A stretch of DNA of 64,000 bases from DATATV01 sp036268615 (GTDB lineage: Bacteria > Actinomycetota > Actinomycetes > Mycobacteriales > Pseudonocardiaceae), in NCBI GenBank assembly GCA_036268615.1, contig DATATV010000044.1, forward strand, positions 13,754 to 77,753, written 5' to 3'. Of the stretch, positions 10,066 to 18,877 are shown one piece after another. A model generated the notes under the pieces. The model saw only the letters and a list, made by a program, of their open reading frames with translations, was not told the origin of the DNA and ran no database searches. The position numbers and the translations under genes are program-made. How positions within the stretch are numbered: position 1 is the stretch's first letter; each line of letters begins with the position of its first letter.

Positions 10066-12486
10066 ATGGCCACCGACCTCGTGCTGCACTGGCCGCGACC
10101 CGCGGAGAACTGGTTCGCCGCCGCGCCGATCGGCAACGGGCGACTCGGCGCGATGGTGTTCGGCGGTGCTCGGCAGGCCCGGCTCCAGCTCAATGACTCC
10201 ACTGTCTGGTCCGGCACGCCGAGCACGCCCCGTGCCGGCCTGACGGAGGTACTGGCCGCCGGCGCGGGGGCGGACCGGCTGGCGCAGGTCCGGGCGGCCG
10301 TCCGGGCCGGCGACCACCGCACCGCCGAGCTGCTGCTGATGTCCTTCGAGGGTCGCTACAGCCAGGAGTACCTGCCCTTCGCCGACCTGCTGATGACGCT
10401 GCCGGCCGCGGCCGACACCGACTACCACGGCCGGACGCTCAACCTGGACAACGGCGTGGCCAGCGAGTGCTTCACGGTCGACGGCCACCAGGTCGAGCGC
10501 CGCACCTGGGCCAGCCGGCCGGCGCGGGCGGTGTGTGTCGCGCTGACCGTCGAGCAGGGCACTGTGGACCTGCGGCTGGAACTCGGCTCGCCGCTGCGGG
10601 TGGTGCACCGGCTCGCCGTGGACACCGGCCTGCGCCTCGGGCTGGAGATCCCGGTGGACGGCGCGCCACTGCACGAGGAGGCCGTCGCCGAGCCGTTGCG
10701 CTACGCCGACGGCCCGCTCGACGGCTACGACCCGTTCGGCGCGGTCGCGCTCGCCGTGGACACCGACGGCGCGGTCAGCCAGTCCGGCGACGGCCTGACC
10801 ATCCGGGGCCTGTCCCGGCTGCTGGTCACGCTGGCGAGTTCAACCGCCGCGGCCGACGCGTGGGCCGTGCCGCCCGGCCGGCCGGTGCCGGACTCGGCGA
10901 GCCGCGAGCAGCACCTGCGCCGAGCCGCCGACACCGCGTCCGTCGCCCTCGCGGCCGGCCCGGAGGAACTGCTGCGCGCGCACGAGGCCGACCTGCGCGG
11001 GTTGCTCGGCCGGATGCGGCTGACCATCGGCAGCCGTCGGGGCGGCACCGTCGACGTGGCCGAGGAAGTGTTGTCCGGCAAGGACGAGCAGCTGACCGCG
11101 ACCGTGCTCGTGCAGTACGGCCGCTACCTGCTGGCCGCCTCGTCCCGCCCGCTCGGCGGCCCGCCGGCCAACCTGCAGGGCCTCTGGAACGAGGACCTGC
11201 GGCCGGCCTGGTCGTCGAACTACACGCTGAACATCAACACCGAGATGAACTACTGGGGCGCGGAGGTGGCCGGGCTCGGCGAGTGCCACGAACCGTTGTT
11301 CCGGCTGATCGAGCGACTGGCCGACACCGGCGGCGCGGTCGCCACCGGGCTGTACGGCGCACGCGGCTGGGTGGCGCACCACAACAGCGACATGTGGGGC
11401 TGGGCGCTGCCGGTGGGCTTCGGACACGGCAACCCGTCCTGGGCGATCTGGCTGATGGGCGGCACCTGGCTGGTCCAGCACGTCTGGGAGCACGTGGAGT
11501 TCAGCCAGGACCTGGACTTCCTGCGCGACCGGGGCTGGCCGCTGCTGCGCGGCTGTGCCGAGTTCTGCCTGGACTGGCTGGTCGAGGGGCCGGACGGTCG
11601 GCTGGACACCATCCCGTCCACCTCGCCGGAGAACCTGTTCGTGGTCGAGGGCGGCCCGGCGTCGCTGACCTGGTCCACCACGATGGACATCGCGCTGATC
11701 CGGGCGCTGTTCGAGCGCTGCCTGGCCGCCGCCGGCCTGCTCGGCCTGGCCGACCCGGTGTGCGCCGAGATCCGGGCCGCGCTGCCCCGGCTGCGACCGC
11801 CCGGCGCCACCGCCGACGGCCGGCTGCGCGAGTGGGCGGTCGACCACGTCGAGGCGGACCCGCAGCACCGGCACATGTCCCAACTGGTGACGGTCTACCC
11901 GCTCGGCCAGATCGACCCGGCCAGCACTCCCGAACTGGCCACCGCCGCGGCCCGCGTGCTGGACCGGCGCGGACCCGGTGCGATGGGCTGGTCCTGGGCG
12001 TGGAAGATCGCCCTGCGGGCCCGCCTCGGCGACGCCGCGACCGCACGCGAACTGCTGCTGGAGGCGAGCCGACCGCTCGGTGGCGACCTGACGCGCAACG
12101 CGCCGGTGGACGGTTCGGAGTGGGGTGGGCTGCTGCCCAACCTGTTCAGCTCACACCCGCCGGTCCAGCTCGACGGCAACTATGGGCTGCTCGCCGCAGT
12201 GCTGGAAATGCTGGTGCAGAGCCACAACGGGGTCATCCGGGTGCTGCCGGCGGTGCCCGAGCAGTGGCCCGACGGTTCGGCCCGCGGCCTCCGCTGCCGG
12301 GGCGGTCTCGCCGTCGATCTCGACTGGCACGGCGGCCGACTCGCCACCCTCACCGCACGACGACTGGCCGGTGCCGGCGAGAGTCCACTGTGGATCGAAT
12401 ACCGGGAGAGCCGGCGGGAGCTCCGGCTCGCCGTCGGTGCGCAGGTCCACCTCGACGCGAAACTGATGGAGCTGGACGGATGCTGA
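10066..12486 (+). CDS. GH95 family alpha-L-fucosidase / alpha-L-galactosidase
   Basis: An 806-residue cytosolic glycoside hydrolase of family GH95, inverting alpha-1,2-L-fucosidases and L-galactosidases. The N-terminal beta-sandwich begins WPRPAENWFAAAPIGNGRLGAM. The (alpha/alpha)6 barrel contains the NTEMNYW motif, whose asparagines help the catalytic aspartate. It also has TSPENLF (likely general-acid glutamate) and QLDGNYG (aspartate). There is no signal peptide, so it acts on imported oligosaccharides. The start at 10066 has AGGAG eight bases upstream. ATG 10036, overlapping the previous stop, is in frame and would add ten residues. Its 3' end overlaps the esterase gene. Fucose versus L-galactose versus L-arabinose preference cannot be decided here. 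Confidence 0.82.
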   Translation: MATDLVLHWPRPAENWFAAAPIGNGRLGAMVFGGARQARLQLNDSTVWSGTPSTPRAGLTEVLAAGAGADRLAQVRAAVRAGDHRTAELLLMSFEGRYSQEYLPFADLLMTLPAAADTDYHGRTLNLDNGVASECFTVDGHQVERRTWASRPARAVCVALTVEQGTVDLRLELGSPLRVVHRLAVDTGLRLGLEIPVDGAPLHEEAVAEPLRYADGPLDGYDPFGAVALAVDTDGAVSQSGDGLTIRGLSRLLVTLASSTAAADAWAVPPGRPVPDSASREQHLRRAADTASVALAAGPEELLRAHEADLRGLLGRMRLTIGSRRGGTVDVAEEVLSGKDEQLTATVLVQYGRYLLAASSRPLGGPPANLQGLWNEDLRPAWSSNYTLNINTEMNYWGAEVAGLGECHEPLFRLIERLADTGGAVATGLYGARGWVAHHNSDMWGWALPVGFGHGNPSWAIWLMGGTWLVQHVWEHVEFSQDLDFLRDRGWPLLRGCAEFCLDWLVEGPDGRLDTIPSTSPENLFVVEGGPASLTWSTTMDIALIRALFERCLAAAGLLGLADPVCAEIRAALPRLRPPGATADGRLREWAVDHVEADPQHRHMSQLVTVYPLGQIDPASTPELATAAARVLDRRGPGAMGWSWAWKIALRARLGDAATARELLLEASRPLGGDLTRNAPVDGSEWGGLLPNLFSSHPPVQLDGNYGLLAAVLEMLVQSHNGVIRVLPAVPEQWPDGSARGLRCRGGLAVDLDWHGGRLATLTARRLAGAGESPLWIEYRESRRELRLAVGAQVHLDAKLMELDGC

Positions 12487-13451
12487 CCGACCTGGACGAG
12501 GCGGCGCTGTGGCAGTACCGCAGCGCCTACACCGAACCCGTCGACTTCGACGCCTTCTGGCAGGCCACGCTCGCCGACGCGGACGCGCACCCGCTGGACA
12601 CCCGGGTCGTGCCGGTCGAGACGAACCTGCGCACGGTCGAGGTGTTCGATGTGACCTTCGCCGGCTTCGGCGGCCACCCGGTGCGCGCCTGGCTGCGGGT
12701 ACCCCGGCAGCGGGACGCGCCGCTGCCCGGGATCGTGCAGTTCCACGGCTACGCGAGCGGTCGCGGGCACGCCATCGACGACCTGCTCTGGGCCAGCGCG
12801 GGTTATGCGCATCTGATGATGGACGCCCGCGGCCAGGGCGGCCACTACGCGGGCGGCGACACCGGCGATCCGGTCGGCAGCGCGGCAGCCCACCCCGGCT
12901 ACCTCACCCGCGGCATCGAGGACCCGGAGAACTACTACTACCGCCGGGTTTTTGTCGACGCCGTGCGCGCTGTGGCGGTGCTGCGCGGCCTGGACCTGGT
13001 CGACCCGACGCGGGTGGCCGCCGTCGGCGCGAGCCAGGGCGGCGGCATCGCGTTGGCCGTCGCCGGGCTCGTGCCCGACCTGGCCGGCCTGTTCACCCAG
13101 GCCCCGTTCCTGGTGGACGTGCGGCGCGCGTCCTTGCTCACCGGCGCCGGTCCGTATCCGGAGATCACTGAATACCTTGCCAGCAAACGACATTCGGTGG
13201 CGACGGTGTTCGCCACCCTCGGTTACTTCGACGGCATCGGGTTCGCCCGTCGGGCCACGGCTCCGGCCTGGTTCTCCACCGGCCTGATGGACGACATCTG
13301 CCCGCCGTCGACGGTCTTCGGCGCGTACCACGCGTATTCGGGGCCCAAACAGATCCAGGTCTGGACCTACAACGGCCACGAGGCCGGCGGTCCGGACGAT
13401 CTCGACCTTGTGCTGTCTGCTTTCCGTTCCCTGTTGTTGGAGGAGTCATGA
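12480..13451 (+). CDS. CE7-like acetyl esterase (acetylxylan esterase family)
   Basis: A 323-residue alpha/beta hydrolase of the AXE1/cephalosporin-C deacetylase family, which removes acetyl groups from short sugars. Family marks present are the RGQ motif (DARGQGG), the nucleophile elbow GASQGG with S185, the acid in LMDD (D271 or D272), and the HE motif with H300 (NGHEAGG). Length matches the usual ~320 residues. It is cytosolic, since no signal is seen. It overlaps the GH95 gene by seven bases and the binding-protein gene by four, so it is tightly coupled. It suggests that the imported oligosaccharide is acetylated, as in xyloglucan side chains or galactoglucomannan. Confidence 0.83.
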   Translation: MLTDLDEAALWQYRSAYTEPVDFDAFWQATLADADAHPLDTRVVPVETNLRTVEVFDVTFAGFGGHPVRAWLRVPRQRDAPLPGIVQFHGYASGRGHAIDDLLWASAGYAHLMMDARGQGGHYAGGDTGDPVGSAAAHPGYLTRGIEDPENYYYRRVFVDAVRAVAVLRGLDLVDPTRVAAVGASQGGGIALAVAGLVPDLAGLFTQAPFLVDVRRASLLTGAGPYPEITEYLASKRHSVATVFATLGYFDGIGFARRATAPAWFSTGLMDDICPPSTVFGAYHAYSGPKQIQVWTYNGHEAGGPDDLDLVLSAFRSLLLEES

Positions 13452-14809
13452 AGGTTCGCAGGTGGTCGGCCATCGCGGTGGCGGCCGTGACGATGCTGGT
13501 CGCAGCCGGCTGTTCGGGCGGCAGCGGTGCGTCCGGATCGAACACGGTCAACTGGTGGACCTGGGACCCGACCCAGGCCGCGGCGTACAAACTGTGCGCG
13601 GACGCGTTCGAGAAGGCGAACCCGGGCGTCACGGTGAAGATCTCGCAGTATGACGTCGCCGACTACTTCACCAAGCTGACCGCGGCCTTCGTCGCCGGCA
13701 ACGCGCCGGACGCGTTCCAGAACAGCGTGCAGTACTTCCAGGCGTACGCCAGCCAGGGCCAACTGATGCCGCTGGACGACGACATCGCCAAGACCAACTA
13801 CAACCTCAAGCAGTTCTCGGTCGGCGTGGACGCATGGAAGTACACCGATGGCAAGCAGTACGGCCTGCCGCTGGACTGGGCCACCTCGGCCATCGTCTAC
13901 AACAAGTCGATGCTGGCCAAGGCCGGCTACAGGCAGCAGGACGTCGACTCGCTGAACTGGAACCCGACCAACGGCGGCTCGTTCGACAAGATGGTCGCCC
14001 ACCTGACCGTCGACAACAAGGGCGTGCGCGGCGACCAGCCCGGCTTCGACAAGAACCATGTGGCCACCTACGGCATCGGCACGCTCAACTCCGACGACTT
14101 CATCGGCCAGACGACGTGGAGCTCGTTCGTGTCCACGCTGGGCTGGACGATGGGCGACAAATCCAGCTGGCCGACCCGGTTCAACTACAACGACCCGCGG
14201 TTCGTCAAGACGATGGACTACCTCCGGTCGCTCGCCGACCGCGGTTTCATGCCGAAGTTCGGCCTGTTCAGCCAGAGCAACGGGCAGGCGTCGGTGAGTG
14301 ACGTGGACCTGCTCGGGTCGGGCAAGGTGGCGTTGGAGACCTCCGGTTCGTGGGAGGCCGCGACGTTCGCCAAGCTGCCCGGCGTGCAGGTCGGCTTCGC
14401 GCCCACCGTGCTCGGTCCGGACGGCAGGACCCGCAAGGCGCTGAGCAACTCCAATGGCAACAACATCTGGGCCGGCACCAAGAACCCCGACCTGGCCTGG
14501 AAGTGGGTGTCCTACATGGGCTCCACCGCGTGCCAGAGCATGGCCTCGCAGACCGGCTCGTTCTTCCCGTCCATCCCGGCCGCGATGGACGCCGAGGCGA
14601 ACACGATGGGCAAACAGGGCGTTGACCTGTCGGTGTTCACCGCCGACCAGAAGGACGGCGCGCTCTACTCCGCCACCGTCTACGGCAACGGAGCCGCGTT
14701 GCAGCAGGCGATCCAACCGCTGTTCGACGCGTACTTCGCCGGCCAGCGCAACGACGACGTGTTCGCCGAGATGCAGCAGAAGAGCCAGCAGATCCTGGCG
14801 TCGAAGTAG
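13448..14809 (+). CDS. Extracellular sugar-binding lipoprotein of ABC importer 1
   Basis: A 453-residue family-1 solute-binding protein. A Sec lipoprotein signal (MKVRRWSAIAVAAVTMLVAAGC) places the lipidated cysteine at about residue 22. Two-lobed binding-protein features follow, including WDPTQAA, an aromatic-rich ligand region and YGLPLDWATSAIVYNKSML. It captures the oligosaccharide for the permeases at 8097 and 9122. Unusually for such operons, it lies after the permeases and two hydrolases. It is linked to the esterase by an ATGA overlap. A stable hairpin follows and may raise its transcript level relative to the downstream GH36 gene. Confidence 0.87.
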   Translation: MKVRRWSAIAVAAVTMLVAAGCSGGSGASGSNTVNWWTWDPTQAAAYKLCADAFEKANPGVTVKISQYDVADYFTKLTAAFVAGNAPDAFQNSVQYFQAYASQGQLMPLDDDIAKTNYNLKQFSVGVDAWKYTDGKQYGLPLDWATSAIVYNKSMLAKAGYRQQDVDSLNWNPTNGGSFDKMVAHLTVDNKGVRGDQPGFDKNHVATYGIGTLNSDDFIGQTTWSSFVSTLGWTMGDKSSWPTRFNYNDPRFVKTMDYLRSLADRGFMPKFGLFSQSNGQASVSDVDLLGSGKVALETSGSWEAATFAKLPGVQVGFAPTVLGPDGRTRKALSNSNGNNIWAGTKNPDLAWKWVSYMGSTACQSMASQTGSFFPSIPAAMDAEANTMGKQGVDLSVFTADQKDGALYSATVYGNGAALQQAIQPLFDAYFAGQRNDDVFAEMQQKSQQILASK

Positions 14810-14834
14810 TTCCCGAAGTAGTCCCCGATCCGTG

Positions 14835-14867
14835 GTGCGGAGCGTCGGCCGGGCCGGCGCTCCGCAC
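14835..14867 (+). terminator. Intra-operon hairpin after binding-protein gene
   Basis: Perfect 10-bp stem GTGCGGAGCG / CGCTCCGCAC with a 13-base GC-rich loop, 25 bases after the binding-protein stop and 23 bases before the GH36 start. With no T-run it may be a partial terminator or a 3' mRNA-protecting structure. Confidence 0.5.
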
Positions 14868-14890
14868 GGACTGTCCTGGAGCGAGCAACC

Positions 14891-17080
14891 ATGCCGAGTC
14901 CGACCGGGCGCGTCGTCCAGCTGCGCGCCGCCGCCACCAGCCTCGTGGTGGAGCTGACCGAACCCGTGCCCCGGGTGCTGCACTGGGGCGGCGATCTCGG
15001 TGCGCTCGACGAGGCGGGCCGCGCGGCGCTTCGGCTCACCGCCGAGCCGGCGGTACTGAACAACGCCATCGACGTGCCCCGGCACTTCTCCGTCTGGCCG
15101 ACCGAGGCGGAGGGCTGGCTGGGCACACCGGCCCACCAGGGTCACGTCGACGGCCGGGCCACCGCGCCCCGCCCACGGCTGACCAACGCCGAACACCGCT
15201 CGTTTCCCGGCGGGGGCGGGGAACTGGCCCTCACCCTGACCGACGACGTGTCCGGAGTGGACATAACCCTGACCTACACCCTGCACGCCGCCGGCGTACT
15301 GGCCGTCGACAGCACACTCACCCGGGTCGCCGACGGGCCGCCCTACCAGCTGGCTGACGTCAGCACGTTGCTGCCGCTGCCCCGGCGGGCCGCCGAGGTG
15401 CTCGACTTCACCGGCAAGTGGTGCCGGGAACGCGCGCCGCAGCGTCGCGCGCTGGGTTTCGGCAGTTACCTCCGTGAGGTCCGGCGCGGCAAGCCGGGCC
15501 TGGACTCGCCTTATCTGCTCACCGTGGGCGTGCCCGGTTTCGGGTTCCGGTCCGGCGAGGTGTGGGGTGTGCACGTCGGCTGGAGCGGCAACCAGCGCTA
15601 CCTGGTGGAACAGCTGCCCGAGGGCGCAGGCGCGCACGCGGCCGTGCTCGGCGGCGGCGAACTGCTCAAGCCCGGCGAGATCAGCCTGCCGACCGGGGCC
15701 AGCTATCGCGCGCCGACCTGCTACTTCGGCTGGTCGGACGCGGGCCTGGACGGTCTCGCCGATCGGTTCCACCAGCTGCTGCGAGCACGCCCCGGCCATC
15801 CGGTCACGCCCCGACCGCTGCTGCTGAACACCTGGGAGGCGGTCTACTTCGACCACGACCTGGACCGGCTGACCGAGCTGACCGACCTGGCCGCGCGGAT
15901 CGGCGTCGAGCGGGTCGTGCTGGACGACGGCTGGTTCCAGGGCCGGCGGGACGACACCGCGGGACTGGGGGACTGGACGGTCGACGCGAAGGTGTGGCCG
16001 GACGGTCTCGGTCCGCTGGCCGACCACGTGCACGGGCTGGGAATGCAGTTCGGCCTGTGGGTCGAGCCGGAGATGATCAACCTCGACTCGCGGCTGGCCC
16101 GGGAGCACCCGGAGTGGATTCTCGGCCCGTCGGTCGGACTGGGGGCCAGCGCACGGCATCAGTACGCGCTGAACATCGCCGACGAGCGGGCCTGGACGTA
16201 CCTGCTGACCAGCATCGACGACCTGGTCGGCCGGTACTCGATCGACTTCCTGAAGTGGGACCACAACCGGGACCTGCCCGAGGCGGTGCTGCGCGGCCCG
16301 GACGGGGTTGATCGCCCCGGTGCGCACGCGCAGACCGTGGCGCTGTACCGGCTGCTGGACGCGTTGCGCGAACGGTACCCGAACCTGGAGATCGAGAGTT
16401 GCGCGAGCGGCGGCGGTCGGATCGACCTCGGCATCCTGGCCCGCACCGACCGGGTCTGGGCGTCGGACTGCAACGATCCGGTGGAACGCCAGTCGATCCA
16501 GCGCTGGACCGGCCAGCTGCTCACCCCGGAACTGATCGGCACGCACGTCGGCCCGGCGCTCGCGCACACCACCCATCGGCACACCGACCAGTCGTTCCGG
16601 CTGATCACCGCGCTGTTCGGGCACGCCGGCATCGAACAGGACCTGACCAGCTGCCCGGACGAGGAACTGGAGCGGCTGAGGGCGTGGTCGGCGCTCTACC
16701 GCGAACTACGGCCGTTGCTGCACTCCGGCACGGTCGTGCGCGCGGACCTCAACTCCGAGGCGACGCTGCTGCACGGCGTGGTGGCCGCGGACCGGACGGC
16801 CGCGGTGTTCTGCTGGGCCCGGCTGGCCACCTCCGCGGAGGGCCAGCCCGGCCGCATCCCGATCCCCGGTCTGTCGGCGGAGCTGACCTACCGGCTGCGG
16901 ATTCGGAGCGAGCTGGGATTGCCGTCCTACCACCAGATCAGCCCACCGGCATGGGTCACCGAGGCCGGCGCGGCCGGGATCACGCTGCCCGGCGCGGTAC
17001 TGACGGTGAGCGGTCTGCCGATGCCCATGCTCAACCCGGAGCAGGCGATGCTGATCGAGCTGCACGCGGTCAGCGGCTGA
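14891..17080 (+). CDS. GH36 alpha-galactosidase (cytosolic)
   Basis: A 729-residue retaining alpha-galactosidase of family GH36, acting on imported raffinose-type or galactosylated oligosaccharides. The N-terminal beta-supersandwich (about 1-310) is followed by the barrel with NTWEAVYFD, VVLDDGWF and the nucleophile D457 in LKWDHNRD. The acid/base is D526 in ASDCND, just after CASGGGRIDLG. There is no signal peptide. Length is normal for the family. The GGAG site before ATG 14891 is ten bases away. It is the last sugar-related gene of operon 1 and has a paralogue of about the same size at 22006. The two differ in the residue after the nucleophile (H versus M), so they may have different substrates. 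Confidence 0.9.
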   Translation: MPSPTGRVVQLRAAATSLVVELTEPVPRVLHWGGDLGALDEAGRAALRLTAEPAVLNNAIDVPRHFSVWPTEAEGWLGTPAHQGHVDGRATAPRPRLTNAEHRSFPGGGGELALTLTDDVSGVDITLTYTLHAAGVLAVDSTLTRVADGPPYQLADVSTLLPLPRRAAEVLDFTGKWCRERAPQRRALGFGSYLREVRRGKPGLDSPYLLTVGVPGFGFRSGEVWGVHVGWSGNQRYLVEQLPEGAGAHAAVLGGGELLKPGEISLPTGASYRAPTCYFGWSDAGLDGLADRFHQLLRARPGHPVTPRPLLLNTWEAVYFDHDLDRLTELTDLAARIGVERVVLDDGWFQGRRDDTAGLGDWTVDAKVWPDGLGPLADHVHGLGMQFGLWVEPEMINLDSRLAREHPEWILGPSVGLGASARHQYALNIADERAWTYLLTSIDDLVGRYSIDFLKWDHNRDLPEAVLRGPDGVDRPGAHAQTVALYRLLDALRERYPNLEIESCASGGGRIDLGILARTDRVWASDCNDPVERQSIQRWTGQLLTPELIGTHVGPALAHTTHRHTDQSFRLITALFGHAGIEQDLTSCPDEELERLRAWSALYRELRPLLHSGTVVRADLNSEATLLHGVVAADRTAAVFCWARLATSAEGQPGRIPIPGLSAELTYRLRIRSELGLPSYHQISPPAWVTEAGAAGITLPGAVLTVSGLPMPMLNPEQAMLIELHAVSG

Positions 17081-17127
17081 TCGAAACCCGGTGGCCGGTC
17101 GGCAGAACCATCTTTAAGCTGCCCGGC

Positions 17128-17949
17128 GTGTGGCAGTGGGATTCGACTTTGTTCGCCGGCAGCGCCCCCTACTACGCCCGTGGCCGGCTCGCCTATCCCA
17201 CTGAGCTGGCCGACGCCCTGACGGCACGGCTGCACCTGGACGGTTCCGGTCGCCTGTTGGATGTCGGCTGCGGCCCCGGCTCGCTGACCCTGCTGTTGGC
17301 CGACCGGTTCGCCGAGACGATCGGGGTCGACGCCGACCCGGGCATGATCGACGAAGCCGGCCGACTCGCGGCCCTGGCCGGCATCGGCAACACCCGCTGG
17401 CTGCACCTGCGTGCCGAGGAACTACCGGCCGGGTTGGGCGAATTCACGCTGATCACCTTCGCCCAGTCGTTCCACTGGCTGGATCGTCCGCTGGTCGCCG
17501 CGACGGTCCGCGGCATGGTCGCCGCCGGAGGAGCGTGCGCCCACGTGCACGCGATGACCCACCAGGGCGTCGAGAGCGAGACGACGCTGCCGTTTCCCCG
17601 GCCCCCGCACGCGGCGATCGCCGAGCTGGTCGGCCGCTACCTCGGTCCGGTGCGCCGCGCGGGACAAGGTCTACTGCCGCAGGGCACGGCCGGTGGAGAG
17701 GCGGAGATCTATCGGGCTGCCGGGTTCACCGGCCCGGAGCGGATCGAGCTACCCGGCCGACCGGTCACCCGGGTCTGCGACGACATCGTCGCGGCGGTCT
17801 TCTCCCGTTCCACCTCGACTCCGTATCTGCTCGGTGACCGGCGCGCCGAGTTCGAGGCCGAGCTACGCGCGCTGCTGCGGGATACCGCTCCCAGCGGCAG
17901 CTTCAGCGAGCAGGCGGCCGGGATCGCGGTGGACATCTGGCGTCCGTAG
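17128..17949 (+). CDS. Class I SAM-dependent methyltransferase
   Basis: A 273-residue protein with the Rossmann-like methyltransferase fold (Methyltransf_11/25 type). Motif I is LLDVGCGPGSLT at about residues 45-56, the acidic post-I residue is in GVDADP, and motif post-II is FAQSFHWLD. The acceptor molecule cannot be inferred. GTG 17128 gives the expected N-terminus (WQWDSTLFAGSAPYYARGR). No ribosome site is visible, so it may be leaderless or read through from the GH36 gene 47 bases upstream. It converges on the GntR gene. The 16-base gap includes a weak GCCGCC/GGCGGC stem at 17949-17973. A link to sugar use is not evident. Confidence 0.75.
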   Translation: MWQWDSTLFAGSAPYYARGRLAYPTELADALTARLHLDGSGRLLDVGCGPGSLTLLLADRFAETIGVDADPGMIDEAGRLAALAGIGNTRWLHLRAEELPAGLGEFTLITFAQSFHWLDRPLVAATVRGMVAAGGACAHVHAMTHQGVESETTLPFPRPPHAAIAELVGRYLGPVRRAGQGLLPQGTAGGEAEIYRAAGFTGPERIELPGRPVTRVCDDIVAAVFSRSTSTPYLLGDRRAEFEAELRALLRDTAPSGSFSEQAAGIAVDIWRP

Positions 17950-17964
17950 CCGCCGGGGAGCCGG

Positions 17965-18693
17965 TCAGGCGGCCGACCCGGGCGTCTTGCGGCGCGCGGC
18001 CGAGTCGACCTCGTTGAGGTCGCTGACCGCCTTGTCCAGCAGCGCGCACATCGCGGCCTCGGCAGCGCCCGGATTGCCGGCCGAGATCGCCTCGAACACG
18101 GTGCGGTGGCTGGGTACCGGGTCGTCCGACGGGTTGGCCTCGTGCACCAGTTTGTCCCGCTCGGCCAGCCCCACCGTGATCACCCGGCCGATCTGCTCCA
18201 GGAACTCGTTGTGCGTGGCGATCAGCAGCGAGCGGTGGAAGTCCACGTCGGCGGTGATCATGTCCTCGGTGTCCGACCCGGCGCCGGCCATCCGGTCCAG
18301 CGCCGCGCCGAGGGTGGCCAGGTCCGCGGGCGTGGCCCGGTCGGCGGCCATCCGGGCGGCGGCCGGCTCCACGATCGTGCGGACCTCGGTGAGCTTGCCG
18401 AACAGGCTGGGGTCGCCCGAGGACATCACCTGCCAGCGCATCACGTCGGAGTCGAGCATGTTCCACTCCGACCGGGGCCGCACGAAGGTGCCGCGCTTCT
18501 GCCGGGCGTCGATCATGCCCTTGGCGGTGAGCACCTTGAGCGCCTCGCGCAACGCGGTCAGGCTGAGGTCCAGTTCCTCGCGCAACGCCGGCAGATCGAG
18601 GATCGCGCCCTCGGCCAGTTCGTTGGACAGGATTCGGTTGGCCAGAACCTCTACGGTCTGCCCATGTACGCCGCGCGGTCGATGTGGGGTCAA
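17965..18693 (-). CDS. GntR/FadR-type regulator, DgoR-like
   Basis: A 242-residue FCD-domain GntR regulator. The N-terminal winged helix-turn-helix contains LPALREELDLSLTALREALKVL. The linker has the motif EWNMLDSDVMRW, which closely resembles the RNQWNYLDTDVLQW region of E. coli DgoR, the D-galactonate-responsive repressor. The FCD effector domain has the metal/ligand residues DVDFHRSLL and SHRTVFEAI. A D-galactonate or related effector is inferred, and it fits the D-galactonate dehydratase at 29576. It is divergent from the operon at 18878. The shared operator at 18756 lies between them. A TTG start at 18693 is used. The upstream GAGAG run is a weak ribosome site. Confidence 0.82.
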   Translation of the reverse strand: MTPHRPRGVHGQTVEVLANRILSNELAEGAILDLPALREELDLSLTALREALKVLTAKGMIDARQKRGTFVRPRSEWNMLDSDVMRWQVMSSGDPSLFGKLTEVRTIVEPAAARMAADRATPADLATLGAALDRMAGAGSDTEDMITADVDFHRSLLIATHNEFLEQIGRVITVGLAERDKLVHEANPSDDPVPSHRTVFEAISAGNPGAAEAAMCALLDKAVSDLNEVDSAARRKTPGSAA

Positions 18694-18755
18694 CGGTGCG
18701 TCTCTCGTCTCGTGCCGGGTGCTGTCTGGATGGTAGCCCTAGATCCGCTCTGATA

Positions 18756-18780
18756 ATAATTTAGGAATACATCTTGACAG
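18756..18780 (+). promoter_or_regulatory. Shared operator/promoter block, copy 1
   Basis: ATAATTTAGGAAT (18756-18768), five bases, then TTGACAG (18774-18780), an ideal -35 box. GAGCCT 17 bases further is a passable -10 (A at position 2, T at position 6). The identical layout occurs at 26438-26462. It is strikingly AT-rich for this genome and lies between the DgoR-like gene and the operon 2 binding-protein gene, so it is the likely site of DgoR-like control. Confidence 0.7.
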
Positions 18781-18877
18781 GATTCGGCCGGATTGCGAGC
18801 CTGTCGACGTTACTTCCGCCCGCCGGGACACACCCGGTCCCCTCGGTTGGCGGTCCGGCAGATAGGGGTTCATCGAG

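Noticed and set aside
13367..16624. Very long minus-strand open frame (about 1085 codons) across the CE7, binding-protein and GH36 genes
   Set aside because: It is antisense to clear genes with catalytic motifs. Its peptide is R/Q/V/G-rich with no domain, as expected for the complement of high-GC codons.
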